Origin: Haliotis asinina
Lineage: Eukaryota > Mollusca > Gastropoda > Lepetellida > Haliotidae
DNA length: 64,000 bases
NCBI RefSeq assembly: GCF_037392515.1
Contig: NC_090285.1
Span: forward strand, 4,281,501 to 4,345,500
Direction: 5' to 3'
Position 1 is the stretch's first letter; each line of letters opens with the position of its first letter. Under the pieces are notes generated by a model. The model searched no databases. It had not been told where the DNA came from and saw nothing but the letters and a program-made list of their open reading frames with translations. Positions 34,685 to 48,193 of this stretch are shown piece after piece. The translations under genes were made by a program, and so were the position numbers.

Positions 34685-34945
34685 TCTCCAGTTTACAACA
34701 TAGCATGGAACCAGACAGGTGTTTCCCGAGTAAACGACTCCTCGTGGAGTCAGGCAGGTGTGCCCCCGAGTAAACGACAAAGCATGGAGCCAGACTGGTG
34801 TCCACCGAGGAGAAACCACGTCGGAACCAGACAGGTGTTTCCCGAGTAAACGACTTCTCATGGAGTCAGGCAGGTGTGCCCCCGAGTAAACGACAAAGCT
34901 TGGAGCCAGACTGGTGTCCACCCGAGGAGAAACCACATCACTGAC
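34685..34945. repeat. About 31-bp units in a 123-bp higher-order repeat
   Basis: Units of about CATGGAGTCAGGCAGGTGTG plus CCCCCGAGTAAACGA (variants GGAACCAGACAGGTGTTTCC, GGAGCCAGACTGGTGTCCAC) are arranged as four sub-units. The four-unit block is repeated about twice. Confidence 0.88.
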
Positions 34946-35756
34946 GAAAGCAGGGACAAGGAGAGACTGCTTATGTTCACGGAAAGAGGTATTGTGGAAA
35001 CAATTTGGACACAGCATGAGTGGATGACTTCTATTTGTACAAGCTTGTGAAAACCATATGAGACAAATGAGCACATTCATTACAATCAACAACTGTAGGA
35101 TAGATACAACCACACTAATTTGGATATTAGAACATTATTGTTCCATATCATGTATAGATGATTAAACCTTCTTGCCCTAATCCCTGCACTCCATGAACCT
35201 TCTAACGAGCCCAGCAGATTCTGTCCTTTCGTCTTCAGGCGTTCCGTACATGATGGAATGTATAGCCTTGTTGGGTGACATTGACGATTGATGTAGACAT
35301 TGAAGACTGGAGTTTTGGGATGGTCAAAGATAGGCTCGTCAAGAGTGAAAGCTCGAAACTTACCCGTGAAGACACGAAACCTACGTGAAACACCACGCTA
35401 GGGAGTACGTAAGGGCGATGTACACACGTTATCATGGTGGGTGTATCAATAGCCCTCAAATCTTTATTTTTAGTGGATCTGACAGATTTATCAGGGGGTT
35501 GGAGAAGGACACACGTTAATTTACTTTACGCTTTTCCCATGATATTTAATGATGCATTTTGCTGCAATGACGATCAAATTATACTCAACGTCAAACGAAA
35601 CGGGAAATTCATTGCTATTTACTGTGACGTAAATCCACAGTGTTGAATTGATTTCTGATATCTAATTGATTCCGTTAATACTGTTAACCACAGACGCAGC
35701 ATACAAGACGTCACACATCACTAATACATGTGAACTCCGATGTTTCCATTTTCCAG

Positions 35757-36377
35757 GTGTAATAACAGTCCATGAAGTGGCAGAACATCGTCTTTTCGGA
35801 CCAAAGTCGCTTTTGTATGGATACCGCCGACGGTAGAGTGAGAATGTGGCGTCGTCAAGGTGAAAGATTCTTAGAACCCTGTATTTAGGAGAGAGATTGT
35901 TGAGTAGGGCCTTCCCTCATGTTTTGGTGTGCCGTAAGCTGGGGACGTCATGTTCAACAAGTAATCTTTCAGAACAATGGGCAAGATCGTAGTAGGGGTG
36001 TTACTGCGGAGCGCTACATCGACGAAGTGTTGAGACCAGTAATTCGTCCATTTTGGGCTTAAAGACCTCATCTTGTTTTTCAGCAAGATAAAGCGCGAGC
36101 GCACAAAACAAGACTGACACAGACATTATTCCAGAACAACATCCAGACCATGGATTGACCATCTTTAAGCCCAGATTTGAATCCCATCGAACACGTCTTG
36201 GATGTGATGGAAAGACAAATTCACCAACAGCGAGTACGTCCAGTTAACTTGCAACAACTGCCATAAAGTGTTGTTGGCGCGTGCAACATTCCCAGCAGGT
36301 TAATTCAATGTCTGTTCAACAGCGTGGAGAGATGTGCAGCCGTTGCTAATGTCAGTGGAGGTCACACTTGTTATTGA
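35757..36377 (+). pseudogene. Tc1/mariner-family transposase remnant
   Basis: The plus strand reads VFSDQSRFCMDTADGRVRMW, then WRRQGERFLEPC, VMFWCAVSWG, VFQQDKARAHKTRLTQ and SPDLNPIEHVLDVMERQI. These are the catalytic-core signatures of a Tc1-type DDE transposase: the second Asp in QQDKARAH and the SPDLNPIEH motif. In-frame stops (for example after FLEPCI and after RPFWA) and a missing N-terminus show it is dead. Confidence 0.88.
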
Positions 36378-36429
36378 CGTTAACGTTTGTTTCCCTTTTA
36401 AGGATAATACCCAAACGCATGCGTAATCT

Positions 36430-37960
36430 GGTTTCCATATTGACTGACTGGTTTTTCTTGTCATGTGGATATTAAACACACTAAATGCTTTCTTTCAGGC
36501 TGACGTTGTCTCTTTAAAAAGTAAATTTAGTAGAAAATAAATTTGTTAAGTTTTCTATCATTGCCAATATCATCTCTAGTCGGGTTCCTTTTGGTGGTGA
36601 CTATATATTCCATATTCAAACAAATGCATGTAACTGACTGTATTGTATTCAGGAAAAAAAGCGGTCTTCTACTCCCCGCAAAGTCGGCCGAATATTCTGA
36701 CAGAGCCCTGAGCTTCACTTCATAGCTTATATGAATATATCTGACAGCGGTTGATAAAGACATCCTCTTAAAAAGGTCGGCATAATTCTATTGACTTCTC
36801 TTCTGTCAGCATGCATTGGTATTATGACAATACATTATAATACCACAAGCATTCAAATTAGATTTTGTCATTATAGGCTGGCTGTGACGAGAAAACAAGA
36901 AGAGAAACAACAGTGCTCTATCCATTAGTGTTATGTCGTGTATCTTCGTATAGTTGCGAGGGGTGGCTGACAAGCTTGGTACCAGACTGTGATGAACTTC
37001 GTTGATGGAATTTGTCGCTACAGTATTTTTACAAATAATTGCCCCTAAGGTCCACACATTTAGAAAGTACCTGGACCTCACTATTGTAGGTCATTCGCTG
37101 GTGGACGTAGCAGAAATAACGTCATCATCATAATCCTTGCCAGTTTCATCGAGATGGAAATCTGCCAAATCTCGTGAAGGAGGGTGTTCAAGGTTTGTTG
37201 GTTAGTTGTTAACGCACTCAGTAATAGTCCAGCTATTTGACAGCAGTGTGTAACTGACAATCCAGTGATTAACAGCACGAGAGTGCTCAAAGTGTCCAAA
37301 GAGAGAGTTCTTTGCAAACAAAGCAAGCAGACTGCACGAGTGTATTCTGGGTCCCGTTTCACACAGCCCCAACTTTTCTCATGGCATTCGCACCTCCTAT
37401 ATACTGCTACACAGCAGGTGAGAATGCTACGAGAAACTTTACGAGGTCTTTGGCTCTGTGATACGGGGTCCTGGTTCGGGGAGTTTCCATGACCTAAACT
37501 GAAGCTATTGTCTCTGCAGATTACCATAATTTTGGCCATTAACGACCTGGAATCCGTTGTACAAAACGACCAAAACTACACTTAATGTCTAACATCATGC
37601 TATATGTATACACAATTACATTATCAGCTTATCCACGTTTAGCAGTAGATCATACTTTTCGACCAAGATAGCTGATTTTCATTCTATGAAACATTGACAA
37701 TTCATTTGCTATCATGTCACACGGAAAGACGCTGGAACGTTATGTGGCAGTTTTATTCATCGTGTAAGAACATTACAAGTGTAATATATGTGTGGTTGGT
37801 AAAACGGGTTTCAGTATTTAGATTTGTGCTATATTTAGTCCTAGTTTTGGAATGTACTACGAACCTTTCAGAATGTTAGAACATCAAGGAGAGATTGGGT
37901 TTCTTTTCTTCAGGTGAGTAAAGGGGGTTAACTCCTGACTCTCATTCCACAAACAAGTTA
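36430..37960. other. Intergenic stretch without a recognised gene
   Basis: Mostly unique AT-rich sequence. A family B SINE fragment lies at about 37,205-37,290 (CAGTAATAGTCCAGCTATTT, CTGACAATCCAGTGATTAAC). A long open frame on the minus strand at 37,081-37,539 crosses this fragment and shows no domain. Confidence 0.5.
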
Positions 37961-37994
37961 CATGAGTGAGTGAGGTTTTACATGACTTTAAACA

Positions 37995-38390
37995 CAATTA
38001 CGGAGGGCGTTCGGGTGTGGAAAATTGTGAATGTTTCACAAGACACTGTTCGTGGTTTAAATCTTGGTAAAACAGTTCCATGTTATGAACAAATACCTTT
38101 TAACAGAATTCAAAAGTGGTGTCAATGTACAGTGTTTTCATCTGATGGCCTTATCAGACACAGTACCACAGCTTGTGCAGAAGCCAATGACACGGCCCTT
38201 CCAGACCCACACGGCCTGGTCAGTCACTCCAGGTGCAAAATACCAAGATACGAAACTGAGCATGGTGACCTTTGGAACCGGGTATATTGTTGCTTGTGAG
38301 ACCGATAGCTCCCAGCGTGTTTGGCAAAATAGCTGTCCCAAAAGGATACGATTGTGTGGACAGGTCAGCCCAAAGACAAAGCAATGAATT
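37995..38390 (+). pseudogene. Tectonin (beta-propeller lectin)-like coding remnant
   Basis: Two overlapping plus-strand frames share a tectonin-like pattern: VWKIVNVSQDTVRGLNLG, then SSDGLIRHSTT in one frame, and TAWSVTPGAKYQDTKLSMVT, FGTGYIVACETDSSQRVW in the other. Tectonin repeats typically show such W-x-x-(V/I)-PG, G-T-G-Y and D-G-x-I-Y blocks. A frameshift at about 38,190 is needed to join them, so this is a pseudogene fragment or an exon with an intron I cannot place. The family call is tentative. Confidence 0.4.
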
Positions 38391-38709
38391 ATTTAGTAGC
38401 CTGTTCACCAAGATCCTGGCAACCTTCAATATGACATATCGGGCTGACTGTTACTTGCCTTCTGGTGCTATTTAGAAGCTGCAGCTTCAGTGAAGACTAA
38501 CAAGGTATGGATTTCCCAGGGCTTCTCCATGGACATTTAGAATTGGTTGCAAGACATTTATCTTGTCAAACCAATATTTAGAATAGAGAAGTTGTATATC
38601 CATAAAAATAGTCCTGATCAATAGAGCAACGTAGTTGAAGTATATTTGTCAACTCTTGTCTACAGCATTGGCGTTGAAAGCCACTCTGTTTATTGTATTG
38701 ATCCAGTGT

Positions 38710-38905
38710 TGTTCAAGAAGAGTGAGTGAGGGATCCGTGAGGATCCAGGTTAAAACGGATTTTCAGTAACTTATACTTGTTACTACTAATGGGATCGGTT
38801 GGTGAGACTTGCTGACTTGGTTAATACACGCCATCATATCCTAATGCAGTAGACTCATGCTCATGATGATCACTGGATTATCTGGTCCATACTGGATCAT
38901 TTGCA
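38710..38905 (-). repeat. SINE-like repeat, family B, reverse orientation
   Basis: On the minus strand it reads CCAGTATGGACCAGATAATC, CAGTGATCATCATGAGCATG, and AACCAAGTCAGCAAGTCTC, matching the family B core. Diverged. Confidence 0.7.
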
Positions 38906-39018
38906 TACCATACATCGACTGCTACCATACAGCTGGAGTTTGGTGTAGAACTAACCTCGCTCAACCACCCAGATAATATAATTACCTGTCATGTTCATGT
39001 GTGAGAAAGCCGAAGAAG

Positions 39019-39340
39019 CAATTCTGAAAGTCTCCACTGCTGATGACCCAGATATGATTGAGAAAGTCTCCACTGTTGATGACCCAGATATGATTGAGAA
39101 AGTCTCCACTGTTGATGACCCAGATATGATTGAGAAAGTCACTGATGCTGATGACCCAGATATGATTGAGAAAGTCACTGATGTTGATGACCCAGATATG
39201 ATTGAGAAAGTCACTGATGTTGATGACCCAGATATGATTGAGAAAGTCACTGATGCTGATGACCCAGATATGATTGAGAAAGTCACTGATGTTGATGACC
39301 CAGATATGATTGAGAAAGTCACTGATGTTGATGACTTGGG
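39019..39340 (+). repeat. 36-bp minisatellite, about 9 copies, open in several frames
   Basis: The unit is about GATGACCCAGATATGATTGA plus GAAAGTCACTGATGTT. On the plus strand it encodes the 12-residue acidic repeat DDPDMIEKVTDV in an open frame from 38,991 to 39,344. Two minus-strand frames are also open, an expected effect of a stop-free 36-bp unit. No splice or homology evidence supports a protein, but coding cannot be excluded. Confidence 0.9.
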
Positions 39341-39585
39341 TTAAACCAGTAAAGACTGGTATGACAATGACAAACATAAATATGTGACCAGGAATCAAAC
39401 CAATGAACATAGGTTTCTGGCAAACTCAAAGGAAGCAACTCAGCAAAGTGATGCCATTGATGACTTGGCTTTCTAAAGCTGTATTCAGAAAGAATTCAGA
39501 GTAATTTGGTGTCTATTTGAATAACATATTCAGGGTTTTGTTCGACAAAGGTACAAATATCAGTAATTGACTTTTCAAATACATA

Positions 39586-39718
39586 TACATAGTGGACAAA
39601 AATAGTTAGGATATTTGCAAGTTTTGAAACTTGAATAATGATGTATTTATTCATTGATACACTGATAAAATATCAATCATAAAAATACCAATATCCCTAA
39701 CTTATTTTGTCCAGTATA
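39586..39718. mobile_element. MITE, Tc1/mariner-like ends
   Basis: Terminal inverted repeats ATAGTGGACAAAAATAGTTA and (inverted) ATACTGGACAAAATAAGTTA bound about 130 bp. There is no coding capacity. Confidence 0.8.
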
Positions 39719-40039
39719 TTAATAACTATGATATAAATGTTTCTGCTACATATCTGAACTTCAGGCTTATGACATATTTAAATCCACACTCTCCAGTATC
39801 TATTAAATCAGTAAGTTTTATATGAAGTCATTTTCTGTATTGTGTATTTGGACAAAATAAGAGCACTTAATTCCAGTACGATGTGACCTGAGGTTATCAT
39901 TTGTGTTTCTGTCTGTCAATCATACATCAAGCATTGTGACAGAACTATAAAACTTTTTTTTAACTCTGCCAATATCGCATTTTCATAATGTGTTGTGTTT
40001 CTTCACCCTGAGTCACATATTTCTGCAGGTGTGAAATTC

Positions 40040-40877
40040 AGATCACAGAACTGTCCATAGTAAAGGTCTCACATGTGTTACAACCTAAGTCATGTTTTTC
40101 TGCACATGTCCATCTCTGCAACAGAACTCTCCATGATGTAGTTGACATTGATGTGTCACATCCCCATTCATGTTTCTGCAGGTGTGTACCCCTGATCTCA
40201 GAACACTCTATGGGGTAGCTGGCACACACAACTCACAACCTTAGTCATATGTTTCTGCAGGTGTCCAACTTTGATGTCAGATCTGTCCATGATGTGGGTG
40301 TCACAGTTTCAGTCAGGTGTTCCACCAGGTGTTTCAAGATGCAAGTGTCTATCTCTGATGACAGAACTGTCCTGGGTGGAGGTGTCACAGTCAGGAGTTC
40401 CAGCAGGTGTCTGAAGTTGCAGGTGTGTAACTGATGACAGAACTGTCCACAGAGTAGGTGACACAGTCTCAGTCAGGTGTTCCAGCAGGTGTCTCACACT
40501 GCAGGTGTCTGACTGATGACCAGAACTGTCCACGGAGTAGGTGACACATTCTCAGTCCGATGTCCCAGCAGGTGTCTCAAGTTCTAGGTGTCTAACTTTG
40601 ATGAAAGAACTTTCCCTGGAGTAGGTGTCACAGCCTCAGTCAGGTGTTCCAACAGGTGTCTAACTCAGATTACTTAGATGACAGAATTGTCCTGAGTTTT
40701 TGTGACATTGTCTCAGATGTTCCACCTGGTGTCTCAAGTTGCTGGTGTCGAACTCTGATGGCAGAACTGTCCACGATGTAGGTGTCACAGTCTCAAATCA
40801 GATGTAGTGACAGGTGTCTCAAGCTGCAGGTGTCGAACTCTGATGGCAGAACTGTCCACAATGTAGGTGTCACAATC
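40040..40877 (-). repeat. Degenerate 60-80-bp array derived from the terminal exon of the SWSAP1-like gene
   Basis: On the gene strand the units read GTGACACCTACTCCATGGAC, AGTTCTGCCATCAGAGT, then CACCTGCAGCTTGAGACACC, TGCTGGAACACCTGACTGAG and so on. The last coding part of the terminal exon (40,878-40,970), including its stop, is the first unit. About ten units follow downstream of the stop, so most lie in the 3' untranslated or flanking sequence. Confidence 0.85.
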
Positions 40878-43800
40878 TCAGTCAGATGTAGTGACAGGTG
40901 TCTCAAGCTGCAGGTATTTGACTCTGATGGCAGAACTGTCCATGGAGTAGGTGACACACAACTTTGCTCCATCTGCCACTGGGGTTTTCAACAAAAACAC
41001 CATGGGAGAGTCTTTGCAGGCTACAACAGAAAATATAGACTGAGAATATTTCTAGAAATCGTGTCTTACAGCTATGTTGTTAATTTTCTTTGCAAGAATG
41101 TGCAACTAGGCAATGGAACAATAGGTGTTTGTTCACAAGCAGAGTCAGCAAATTATTGATGACAGCTGGCCAAACCATAACACTGGCCTCACTGGTGTTA
41201 CTGGTGCGTGACCATACCATTGATGGCTGTCTGACCTTTTGAGGTAGAAACAGAGGGACATTTTACCCAAACATACTGAACAGCAAAAGAAATGCAACTC
41301 TGGTTTTTCGTCAAGTTTTTAATCAGAAGACATAAACATGAATGTTTACTTTTATGAGATTTAATTTTTTTATATAACTTGCGTTTCTTTTGCTGTTTGG
41401 TATGTTTCATGTTTCTTTTAAATTTATGCTATGTGAACAGCAACTACTTCGTTCATCAACATCCGTTTTGTCTTTTTCAGTTCCATAGATTCATTTACAA
41501 GATTACCAATGATGTCACATGTCACATGTCACAACAGCTTTTGGCTTTGAGAGTACTAATCACAAGTATGTCATTATGATACAAGCAGAAACGATTCAGT
41601 GGCACAATTTGATATTTAATGGTCAGGTGAAAAAACAAATGATGCTTTTGAGAATACACTTTGGAGACATCATAGGAGTGATAACAACACAAGAGTGGAC
41701 ATTGATAATCAGTAAATCTGTAAGTGACACGTATACTTTAGTATGATATTCACATACAATACACTCACCAAATATTAAGTTAATGACAAGATATTAACAC
41801 TATGCAGAATGATCCCCTGAGGATCTCTCCTCTTACGTAGTACTTAAGGTCACATGCAATCAATTAATCAAACATAATTAAACACAATTATCACTTATAA
41901 TATAATATACATTGCTGCTTTTGAAAAAATAAATAAACAAAATTATAAGCGTACTATCGCGATTCAAAAGTGCATCATTTTGTAATTGGGCTTACTTCCC
42001 TCTAAATGAAGCTCTTGGGAGACCGAGCCCAGTCATAGCGGGTGAATGTGAATACTTGTAACGATGGCTTCCGATTGGCAAGTTCATTTGCAGATAGGCT
42101 GAGAGCTTGTTTTGTGTACAGAAAGATGATCTGTTTGATGGGCTTTTTAGAAGCATGGCGAGTCACAAGAAAGTAAGATTCTTTATGGATAACAACTTCT
42201 TTTATTGTACTTGATGCATCGTTTCAGTATGGATTCATATCCCGTTGTCAAACGAAATCATATACACTAGAAGAAGTTGTTATCCATAAAGAATGTACAT
42301 AGAGATGTTGGGTTTTGCAAATACATGTTCTCTGAATTTGCATTCGATCCAATAAAAAATCATCTCGGTAGAGATGGTAAACTACAGCATGGCTAGAAAC
42401 TGTCATTCGTCCATGGAGGACTTGAAACTGACAAGAGTTTGCACCAGATTCCGTCAGATCCAGTCATCCGAGAAAAATTGATGTAGTTTGTTTGCAACAC
42501 ACAGACATAAAAACATGTCATGTGTACAAGTATCACACTTGCTAAATTACATCATGCGGCAGAGACAGGACTCAGGTGCACAAGTAATAAATCATTTCAT
42601 TGTGTTTATGGTGTATAGCCTGATAGGTTTTCAAATTGCATGCGGTCAATGATTGAAGCTGTGCATTGCATATTGTCTTTAGCAGACAGGCTGACAGACA
42701 TATAGATGTCAATAAACCAGACATTGAGCTTTCTCTGTGACAGAGGCTGCTTACCACAATCAACAAGTTTTTTTTATGTAACAAGTAAATTATTTACTTG
42801 TTTGTGTACACAACCAAGATTCGACTTCTGCTCACGACCTCATACTTCGGGCATACACACTGTTTCAAGCCCAGGGAACCTATTCACTGCGCATGCGTTG
42901 TGGGCACAGCGCAGCACAGCTGTTGAAACCACTTTTTCCCCCAGGGATGGAGGAAACTTAGTGAATTGTTTGAACTCTGATTTCACTGGGTTTTTTTCAT
43001 CGCGTTTTTTTAGCAACTTTATAGGTTGAATTTACATTTTTGATGATTTGTTTCGGTAAGTGCCTACCGAAAGGTATCAGAATCTGCAAAGTTGTGTTTT
43101 ACATTGCATGTGACCTTTTTAAGCATTGCAAGTCCCTATACATTTTCTGATGGTAATATTTCATTATTGTCCAATGAGGGCAACATCAGTGTATTACATT
43201 GTAATGTAAAACAGCATATATCACAGAGATAAAAACTAAGGGTAGGGTTATTACTGGACCCATGCAAATTCTGGGTAAACGAGAGAGTCAGTGAGTTGGG
43301 TTTTACACTGCTTTTAGCAATATTCTTGCAAGATCACAGCATTGGACAGGTGAAATAGGATACACACATGCCGATATGGGGAATCGAACCCGGGCCTTCA
43401 GCATCACAAGTAAAAGCTGTAACCACTAGGATACCCCATCCCCCCCCATTCTGGATAAGACTACAAGTCCCCAGCATTCCATGCTGCTTGTAAGAGGTGA
43501 CTCAATGGATTGACTTGGTTGATAGCACGTCACTTTGTCTCATTCGCGAGGATTGATGCTCAAGATATCAATCACTGACTCAGTTAACAACAGACCACAA
43601 TCATATTGCTGCCTTTAGTGTTAAACAAAAAACCCCAAATGTACCTTAGGTTGACAGGGTTGACATTACCTTGAACATGGCTGACAGACTGGTTGAACTG
43701 AGTGCCCAAGGAACGTACAGCCTTGACCCCATTCCCAGATGACATCACCAGACTGCAGGACCCACTGCAACAGGCAGGTGCTAAATTTAGAGGTATGTTA

Positions 43801-46800
43801 TTCTGTTGAGCAGATGCTGGTTTTAGAGTGAGTCAGTCTGTCAGGCAGGTGCTTGTTTTAGAGGTGTGTTATTCTGTTAGGCAGATGCTGGTTTTAGAGG
43901 TGTGTTAATCAGTCAAACAGGCGCTTGTTTTAGAGGTGTGTTAGTCAAACAGGAGCTTGTTTTAGAAGTACAGTGGAAGCTGTCTAAACCAGCACACATT
44001 GGGACTGAAGAAATAATCTGCTTTAAACAATGTGCTGGATTGTAGAGCTGATGATAAATGTACAAGCCACGAACGGGACTGTGATTTTACACCAATAATG
44101 TCAACCTACCGGATTGGACAGATGCCAGTTATCACAGCTTTCACAGTGTGTTAATCAGTCAAACAGATGCTTGTTTCAGAGGTGTGTCAGTCAAAAAGGA
44201 GTTTGTTCTAGAAGTATGTCAGTTAAACAGGTGCTTGTTTTCGAGGTGTGTTAGTCAAACATGCTTGTTTTCGAGGTGAGTTAGTCTGTCAAACAGGTAC
44301 TTGTTTTAGAGGTGTGTTACTGTTAGTCTGTCAGGTGCTTGTTTTATAGGTGTGTTAGTCTGTTAGGCAGGAGCTTGTTTAAGAGGTGTGCTAGTCAGTC
44401 AAACAGGTGCCTGTTTTAGAACTGTGTTGGTCAGTCAAGCAAGTGGTTATTTTAGAGGTGTGGTAGTCACTCAAGCAGGTGCTTCTTTCAGAGGTAAGTT
44501 AGTCAGATAGGTGTCAGTCAGTATGTCAGTGCTTGTTTTTGTGAGTGAGTTTTCACACTGCATTTAGCAATATTGCAGCAATATCATGGCAGGCTACTCC
44601 AGAAATGGGCTTCACACATTGTACCCAAGTGGGGAATCAAACACGGGTTTTCAGCGTGATGAGTGAATGCTTTAACCATACATCCCTTTTTGTTTTAGAC
44701 CCTCCCTAGTCAGGTAGGTGATTCAGTACACGAGTCAGTCTTCAGCTCAATTTAGTTTTCTTGGGCTAGTGAACAAGCAATAATTGTGAAATGAATTCAG
44801 GCGCAGTAAAATCTGTCAATAGTTAACAAGTAATATCTAGGAACCATGAATTCTACACCATTATTTGATCATTCTTCTGATATATTCCAGGAAGGAACAA
44901 TATTACAGCATCATCTGAAACAATGCATTAAGTCAGCAGAGTTTGAAAATGTTGCCCTGTGTCATCCACTGAAAACAAACGAAGCACTTGTAAAATCCCA
45001 GCAGGAAAACACTTGACATCAAACAGTGTTTTCAGATGTCCATCAAAGGACTTGTAGCATGAGAGTTAATCAGCAGAATATTGAAACTTCCAGAATGTTT
45101 TGCTGAGCTTTGATCATTCAACAGGGTCGAAATTGTAATAACAATAACCACAAATTCCAACACACGACAAACAAAAACAATGATGTCCTCTTTTGAAGCT
45201 TCCTCTGTTTTTTTAAAAACCAAAAAAGGAATATGGAACTCTCATAATACAACAGCTTGTGTGAAAAATATCAAAATTAATATATCCATTAAGTTTTTAA
45301 AAACAAGGGAGATAACCTGTGAGGGACTAAATATCAAGATTAATGCACAGACAAAATGAGACCTATTTCTTCAGGGCAAAATTAGAAGCATACTGCACAG
45401 ATAAACACTGAATACCACTAATGCATAAAACTAGGAAGAAATGCATGAGAGTTCCTTCATTTAATGCAGATGATCAAGACTCTGCAGATGTCCTTTCTTT
45501 CAAAGAGACAATACATCAGAAATGTGCATATGACTGACATTGGGATTTCTTAAAAGCCACAATTTGCCTCATCATGTGCCATAAAATATCTCATATGAAT
45601 AAATTCCTTTAAGGAGGTCTCTAATTATCTATAAAAGAGAGACTCTGTGAAGATCAAAGCATTGTGGACTGACTTGAGTTGACACTGTCCAACACACCCT
45701 CCCTCCAATCAATAACTGGACTGACCAGATATTGGAGGAGTTCATTATGCTGTTAGAGGGTAGGTGTGTGAAAGTTATATTGAGATGAATGAGTCATCCT
45801 TTTGCCCAGAAGCTTCCCAGTTGGACACCAAAATGTCCAGTTTCTATAGCAACCCATGCTACCTGGTCTGTCGCATGCCACTATCAATACCTCTGATTGG
45901 TCAATTATGATCTTGACTGACGGATGACTGGTTAAATGACAAGTATGATGTGACAAGTCAATTGACAGCAAGTGAGAATAATCAAAACAATTAGAAGCAG
46001 AATATTGGAGAAACCACTTTTCTTGTTGCTATTAAATATGGCAGCTATAACTACCTGTGCTGCGTCTAATGTAGGATTTTGACAATATGACATGATTATT
46101 ACATTGTAGAAAATCATATACCGTGTAAATAACACGACACAAATAGCATATGATTATCACTGGCCTCAAATAGAATTTCTTTTCTGATGTCATTTATGCA
46201 TGTTTCACAAATATCCTTTGCAAATCTGCCAGAAACAAAAGACAAAATGAAAACATAGTGTTTTTTAAGTATATTTGGATATTAGTCACTTTCTTTTGAA
46301 AAAGGCTTACTGAAGCTAAAAATAAGCATATATAACTAATAAACCTTTAAGACATCAAACTTTTGACAAGAAATTAGCATCATAACACAAGCAAATCCCC
46401 CATTTACACAGCATTTAGCAAAAGATATCAGCTACAGATAATGTTTGAAAGGAGACATTTTCTATGTGATCTCACACAACTATATGAGAAACACAACATT
46501 TGATGTATGACGTCATGATAGAATGTCTGACATCACGCTTCCATGGCAACTGAACCTCAATTCCTGCTGAATGTGGAGAAAGGCACAAATCAAAGTTTAC
46601 CTTTAAAATATTTATCCAACTTCATACATTATGTATGTGGTATCCAGTTTGCCAAGCCAAATGCTGTGTGAATGACATTCGCTATTGACACTACACAGTG
46701 CTTGTCAGCTGCATACATACATACTGGATAGCCAGGTTGACAATAAATATTTTAGGAATTAAGGTAGAAAATGGCAAAATACTGGTATGTAGATACAGAA

Positions 46801-48161
46801 GTCACATACTAAGAATTATAAAAATGTATTTGAAAGTTTTCTGTGCACTGTCCAGTGAGTGCATGGACTTTGCCAGGGGTCTGGTAATTTTGTTGATACC
46901 ATTCTGTTTTGTTTGTTGTGTAAAACAGCACTCAGTAAAGAAATATATCTGGACCAGACAATCCAGTGATCAACATCATGAGGATCAATCTATGCAACTG
47001 GGATACACTGACATGTGTCAACCAAGTCAGCGAGTAATGTTAGTGACACCTCAAGTTTTAACTTTTTATTGAAATTCTAGACTCCCCAAACTGATTCATT
47101 GTTTGTGGTGTATATCCTGATTCTGATCTGATGAGTCAAGTTAGAGGGTCAGCTTATCTATGGTTATATATGGTAACCTGGCAACATTATAGAAGTCAGT
47201 ACACTGTGCCACTTACTCAACACACATTTGGTTCAACAAAGTTTAACAATGTTTCACAGGGAACTGGAGAGGAAGGGAGCAGAGAAAAGACCAGAGCAGT
47301 GTGACAGAGAGCGGACTGGAGAGGAAGGAGTGGAAAGATGGACTGGAAAGGATGGGAGCAGAGAGGAGATGAGAAGAGCAGTGAGGAAGAGAGTGGATTA
47401 GAGATGAAGCAGTGGAGAAACGAAAACAGATAAGTAAAGCACAGTGGAAGAGAGTGGATTGGAGAGGAAAACAGCAAGGAAGAGATGAGAAGAGCAGTAA
47501 GAGTGGATTGGAGAGGAAGGCAGTGGAGACAAGAGAAGAGATGACAAGAGCAGGTGGAAGAAAGTAGACTGAAGAGGAAAGCAGCGGAGAAAAAGGGAAG
47601 AGATAAGAAGAGCAGCATGGAGGAGTGATAAGGAGTGGAGCGGAGTGTAAAGGAGTGATAAGAAGCGGAGCAGGGTGCAGCAGTGTGTAAAGGAGTGATC
47701 AGGAGCAGAGAAGGGTGGAGCGGTGTGTAAAGGAGTGATAAGGAGTGGAGCAGAGAGGAGTGGTGTGTAAAGGAGTGATAAGGAGCGGAGGAAGGTGGAG
47801 CGGTGTGTAAAGGAGTGATAAGAAGTGGAGCAGTGTGTGAAGGAGTGATAAGGAGCGGAGCATGGTTGAGTGGCCGGTAAAGGAGTGATAAGGAGTGGAG
47901 CAGGGTAGAGAGGTGTGTAGAGGAGTGATAAGGAGTGGAGCAGGGTGGAGTGGCGGGTAAAGGAGTGATAAGGAGCAGAGCAGAGTGGAGCAGTGGGTAA
48001 AGGAGTGATAAGGAGCGGAGCATGTTGGAGTTGAGTGGACTGAAGCGGCACAGAAGTGAGAGGAGATTGACTGATATATTGGTTTGATGTTCAGCTGCAG
48101 AAACGTATTCTTTCATGTATCTCAACATTTTCCTTCAGAAGAACATTAGCTACACATCAAT

Positions 48162-48193
<32 letters not shown>

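Noticed and set aside
37081..37539. A 152-codon minus-strand frame
   Set aside because: It overlaps a SINE fragment, lacks recognisable motifs and has no convincing splice or start context.
47217..48128. A 303-codon minus-strand frame rich in Leu, Ser, Pro and His
   Set aside because: It is a by-product of the purine-rich plus strand and the 40-bp tandem units. There is no domain or splice context.
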